7,681 nucleotides of DNA from Candidatus Nealsoniibacteriota bacterium (GTDB lineage Bacteria > Patescibacteriota > Minisyncoccia > Minisyncoccales > PWPS01): NCBI GenBank assembly GCA_003557065.1, contig PWPS01000034.1, positions 1 to 7,681 of the forward strand. Direction: 5' to 3'. Below, one piece after another: positions 6,528-7,681 of the stretch (within the stretch, counting starts at the first letter, position 1; the number at the start of each line of letters is the position of its first letter). A program made the position numbers and the translations under genes. The notes beneath the pieces are model-generated. The model saw only the letters and a program-made list of their open reading frames with translations. It searched no databases and was not told the origin of the DNA.

Positions 6528-6617
6528 ATGAAAACGATAAAATTAACTTTTAAAACTGGATTGAAGTGGGCGGTCGTCGTCTATACTTTTGACGGGTTCT
6601 CATCCCGATACGGATAA
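6528..6617 (+). CDS. Possible 29-aa small protein or leader peptide upstream of serS
   Basis: An ATG lies 7 bp after a well-formed -10 box and opens a frame of 29 codons ending in TAA. The peptide begins MKTIKLTFKTGLKW, is basic at the N-terminus, has a hydrophobic middle (WAVVVYTF, 14-21) and ends DGFSSRYG. I recognise no family. The placement at +1 of the predicted transcript mirrors mreC, which supports real translation; the short length and lack of a recognisable relative argue against it. It contains two serines (25 and 26), too few for a convincing serine-sensing attenuator. The region could equally be an untranslated leader of serS. Confidence 0.25.
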   Translation: MKTIKLTFKTGLKWAVVVYTFDGFSSRYG

Positions 6618-6626
6618 GTGTTTCGT

Positions 6627-6632
6627 TATAAT
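6627..6632 (+). promoter_or_regulatory. -10 element next to serS
   Basis: A perfect TATAAT lies 23 bp before the serS ATG, predicting a leader of about 16 nt. It is part of a perfect 12-bp palindrome, TTATAATTATAA (6626-6637), so the minus strand carries the same hexamer. No good -35 is found at 16-18 bp. It would be a second, serS-proximal promoter in addition to the one at 6492-6520. Confidence 0.4.
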
Positions 6633-6655
6633 TATAAAAGATTAATAGAAAAAAG

Positions 6656-7681
6656 ATGTTGGATATAAACTATATTCGTGAGAACCCCAAAAAAGTAGCC
6701 GAAGGCGCAAAAAATAAGCAAATAGAAGTCAGTATAGAGGATCTTTTGGAAGTTGACAGAAAAAGAAGGGAATTGATACAAAAAGTTGATGCCTTGCGTG
6801 CAAAAAAAAATGAAGCCGGAAAGAAGATAGCCGGTGCCGATAATGAGCAAAAAGAGGATATAATAGCAGGAATGAAAAAGTTGGATAAAGAGAATGACGG
6901 ATTGGAGAGTGAATTGAAGGACATAGAAGAAAAATTTGAAAAAATGATGAAAAAGATACCGAATCCTCCGCTTGAAAATGTCCCGGTAGGTGAGTCGGAT
7001 GAAGAAAATGTAGTAATTGAAAAAGTGGGAAACATTCCCGATTTTAAATTTAAACCGAAGGATCATCTTGAACTGGGAGAGCTCCACGACATTATAGATA
7101 CGGAAAGAGCAAGTAAAACTTCCGGTGCAAGATTTACCTTCTTGAAGGGCGAGGCCGTAAATTTGCAATTTGCTTTGGTTAATTTAGCTTTAGAAACTCT
7201 TGCCGGAAGGGGTTTTAGACCGGTAATTACTCCCGTTATCTTAAAACCGGAGATGATGGAGGCGATGGGATATACCGAGAGAGGTCGTGATGAAATATTT
7301 TATATGGAAAAGGATGATCTTTTTCTGGCCGGGACATCCGAACAAGTTATAGGACCGATGCATGCGGAGGAGATAATAAACAAAGATGATCTCCCTTTAA
7401 GATATGTGGGATACTCTTCTTGTTTTAGAAGAGAAGCAGGGTCTTACGGAAAAGATACCAAGGGAATACTGAGACTTCATCAGTTCGATAAAATTGAAAT
7501 GTTTTCTTTTGTTACCCCGGACAAGTCGGAAGAAGAACATGAGTTGCTTTTGGAGATTGAGAAAGAATTAATGGATAAGCTTGAAATTCCGTACCAAGTC
7601 ATAGATATTTGTACCGGTGATCTTGGAGATCCGGCAGCGAAAAAATATGATATCGAGGCTTGGATGCCGGGACAAGCAAAA
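6656..7681 (+). CDS. serS: Serine--tRNA ligase (partial, 3' end beyond window)
   Basis: SerRS activates serine and charges tRNA-Ser. The first 342 residues are present; full-length enzymes are about 420-430 aa. The start MLDINYIRENP is the family's typical N-terminus. Residues about 25-100 form the long antiparallel coiled-coil arm that grips the tRNA-Ser variable arm. The catalytic domain follows. GELHDIIDTERASKTSGARF (141-160) and GFRPVITP (186-193, motif 1 region) are visible. The serine-pocket TSE is at 227-229. Motif 2 is CFRREAGSYGKDTKGILR (256-273), followed by LHQFDKIEMF (274-283). GDLGDPAAKKYDIEAWMPGQ (321-340) is also typical. Motif 3 lies past the right edge. The upstream sequence has only a weak purine run (GAAAAAAG). 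The gene lies in a unit separate from the HD gene because a terminator intervenes. An A9 run at 6802-6810 lies within the arm. Confidence 0.96.
   Translation, partial: MLDINYIRENPKKVAEGAKNKQIEVSIEDLLEVDRKRRELIQKVDALRAKKNEAGKKIAGADNEQKEDIIAGMKKLDKENDGLESELKDIEEKFEKMMKKIPNPPLENVPVGESDEENVVIEKVGNIPDFKFKPKDHLELGELHDIIDTERASKTSGARFTFLKGEAVNLQFALVNLALETLAGRGFRPVITPVILKPEMMEAMGYTERGRDEIFYMEKDDLFLAGTSEQVIGPMHAEEIINKDDLPLRYVGYSSCFRREAGSYGKDTKGILRLHQFDKIEMFSFVTPDKSEEEHELLLEIEKELMDKLEIPYQVIDICTGDLGDPAAKKYDIEAWMPGQAK

Larger units (their letters stand above)
6236..6655 (+). other. 420-bp region without a long gene between the HD gene and serS
   Basis: No ORF of useful length lies here on either strand. 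In order, it holds about 90 bp of 3' untranslated sequence, the terminator (6328-6356), a pair of GTTAGTA repeats 11 bp apart (6406-6412 and 6417-6423), an imperfect stem-loop (6442-6493), a promoter (6492-6520), a possible 29-codon ORF (6528-6617) and a second -10 box (6627-6632). No tRNA, T-box consensus or known riboswitch core was recognised. Confidence 0.8.

Noticed and set aside
6590..6615. A tRNA T-arm-like hairpin (CGGG, seven-base loop TTCTCAT, CCCG)
   Set aside because: The loop lacks the conserved purine and A58, the fifth stem pair is missing, and no matching acceptor, D or anticodon arms are found.
6357..6655. T-box or known riboswitch controlling serS
   Set aside because: No T-box sequence (GGTGGNACCGCG type), specifier stem or leader terminator is present, and no other riboswitch core was recognised.
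6632..7168. A 178-codon open frame on the minus strand opposite serS
   Set aside because: It mirrors the Lys/Glu-rich SerRS arm and is rich in Phe and Tyr as expected for a shadow; no family features are seen.
669..7681. Alternative genetic code with UGA read as glycine (code 25), known in some Patescibacteria
   Set aside because: No in-frame TGA occurs in any of the genes and glycines at conserved sites use GGN. UGA is not seen as a stop here either, so the evidence favours but does not strictly prove the standard code.

Overview
The window is AT-rich and carries only core housekeeping genes, all on the + strand. It most likely comes from a Patescibacteria (Candidate Phyla Radiation) bacterium, probably of the Parcubacteria group. 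This is an inference from the style of the proteins: a compact MreC, a very short MreD, a PBP2 with an EPQDVFLD-type N-terminal tail, and a LysRS with an AGWEVVNAFSELNN core. The complete genes stop at TAA or TAG, none contains an in-frame TGA, and conserved glycines use GGN codons, so the standard bacterial code fits. Phylum-level placement needs a tree.

Layout. Positions 1-455 are the 3' end of a 23S rRNA, including the peptidyl-transferase A-site segment and the sarcin-ricin loop. A 5S rRNA follows at about 509-620. It sits inside a 26-bp flanking helix (494-519 with 610-635) whose 3' side runs into a T-rich tract, so 5S maturation and end-of-operon termination may share one structure. Directly after it come mreC, mreD and mrdA (PBP2), with overlapping ends, then greA, lysS and an HD-domain phosphohydrolase with small gaps. 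An intrinsic terminator at 6328-6356 closes this unit. About 420 bp without a long gene (6236-6655) separates it from a serS gene that runs off the right edge. This gap holds the terminator, a strong imperfect stem-loop (6442-6493), a good sigma70-type promoter (6492-6520), a possible 29-codon ORF starting almost at the predicted transcription start, and a second -10 element next to serS.

How the parts relate. MreC, MreD and PBP2 are the membrane and periplasmic parts of the elongasome that builds lateral cell wall. GreA rescues stalled RNA polymerase. LysRS and SerRS charge tRNAs. The HD protein is an uncharacterised metal-dependent hydrolase. The set is growth-related (ribosome, transcription, translation, wall), with no sign of mobile elements, phage, CRISPR or defence genes.

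I see no new multi-gene system. The signals most worth a second look are regulatory: the 5S stem/terminator, the apparently leaderless mreC start, the absence of Shine-Dalgarno sequences in front of essentially every gene, and the structured region upstream of serS.
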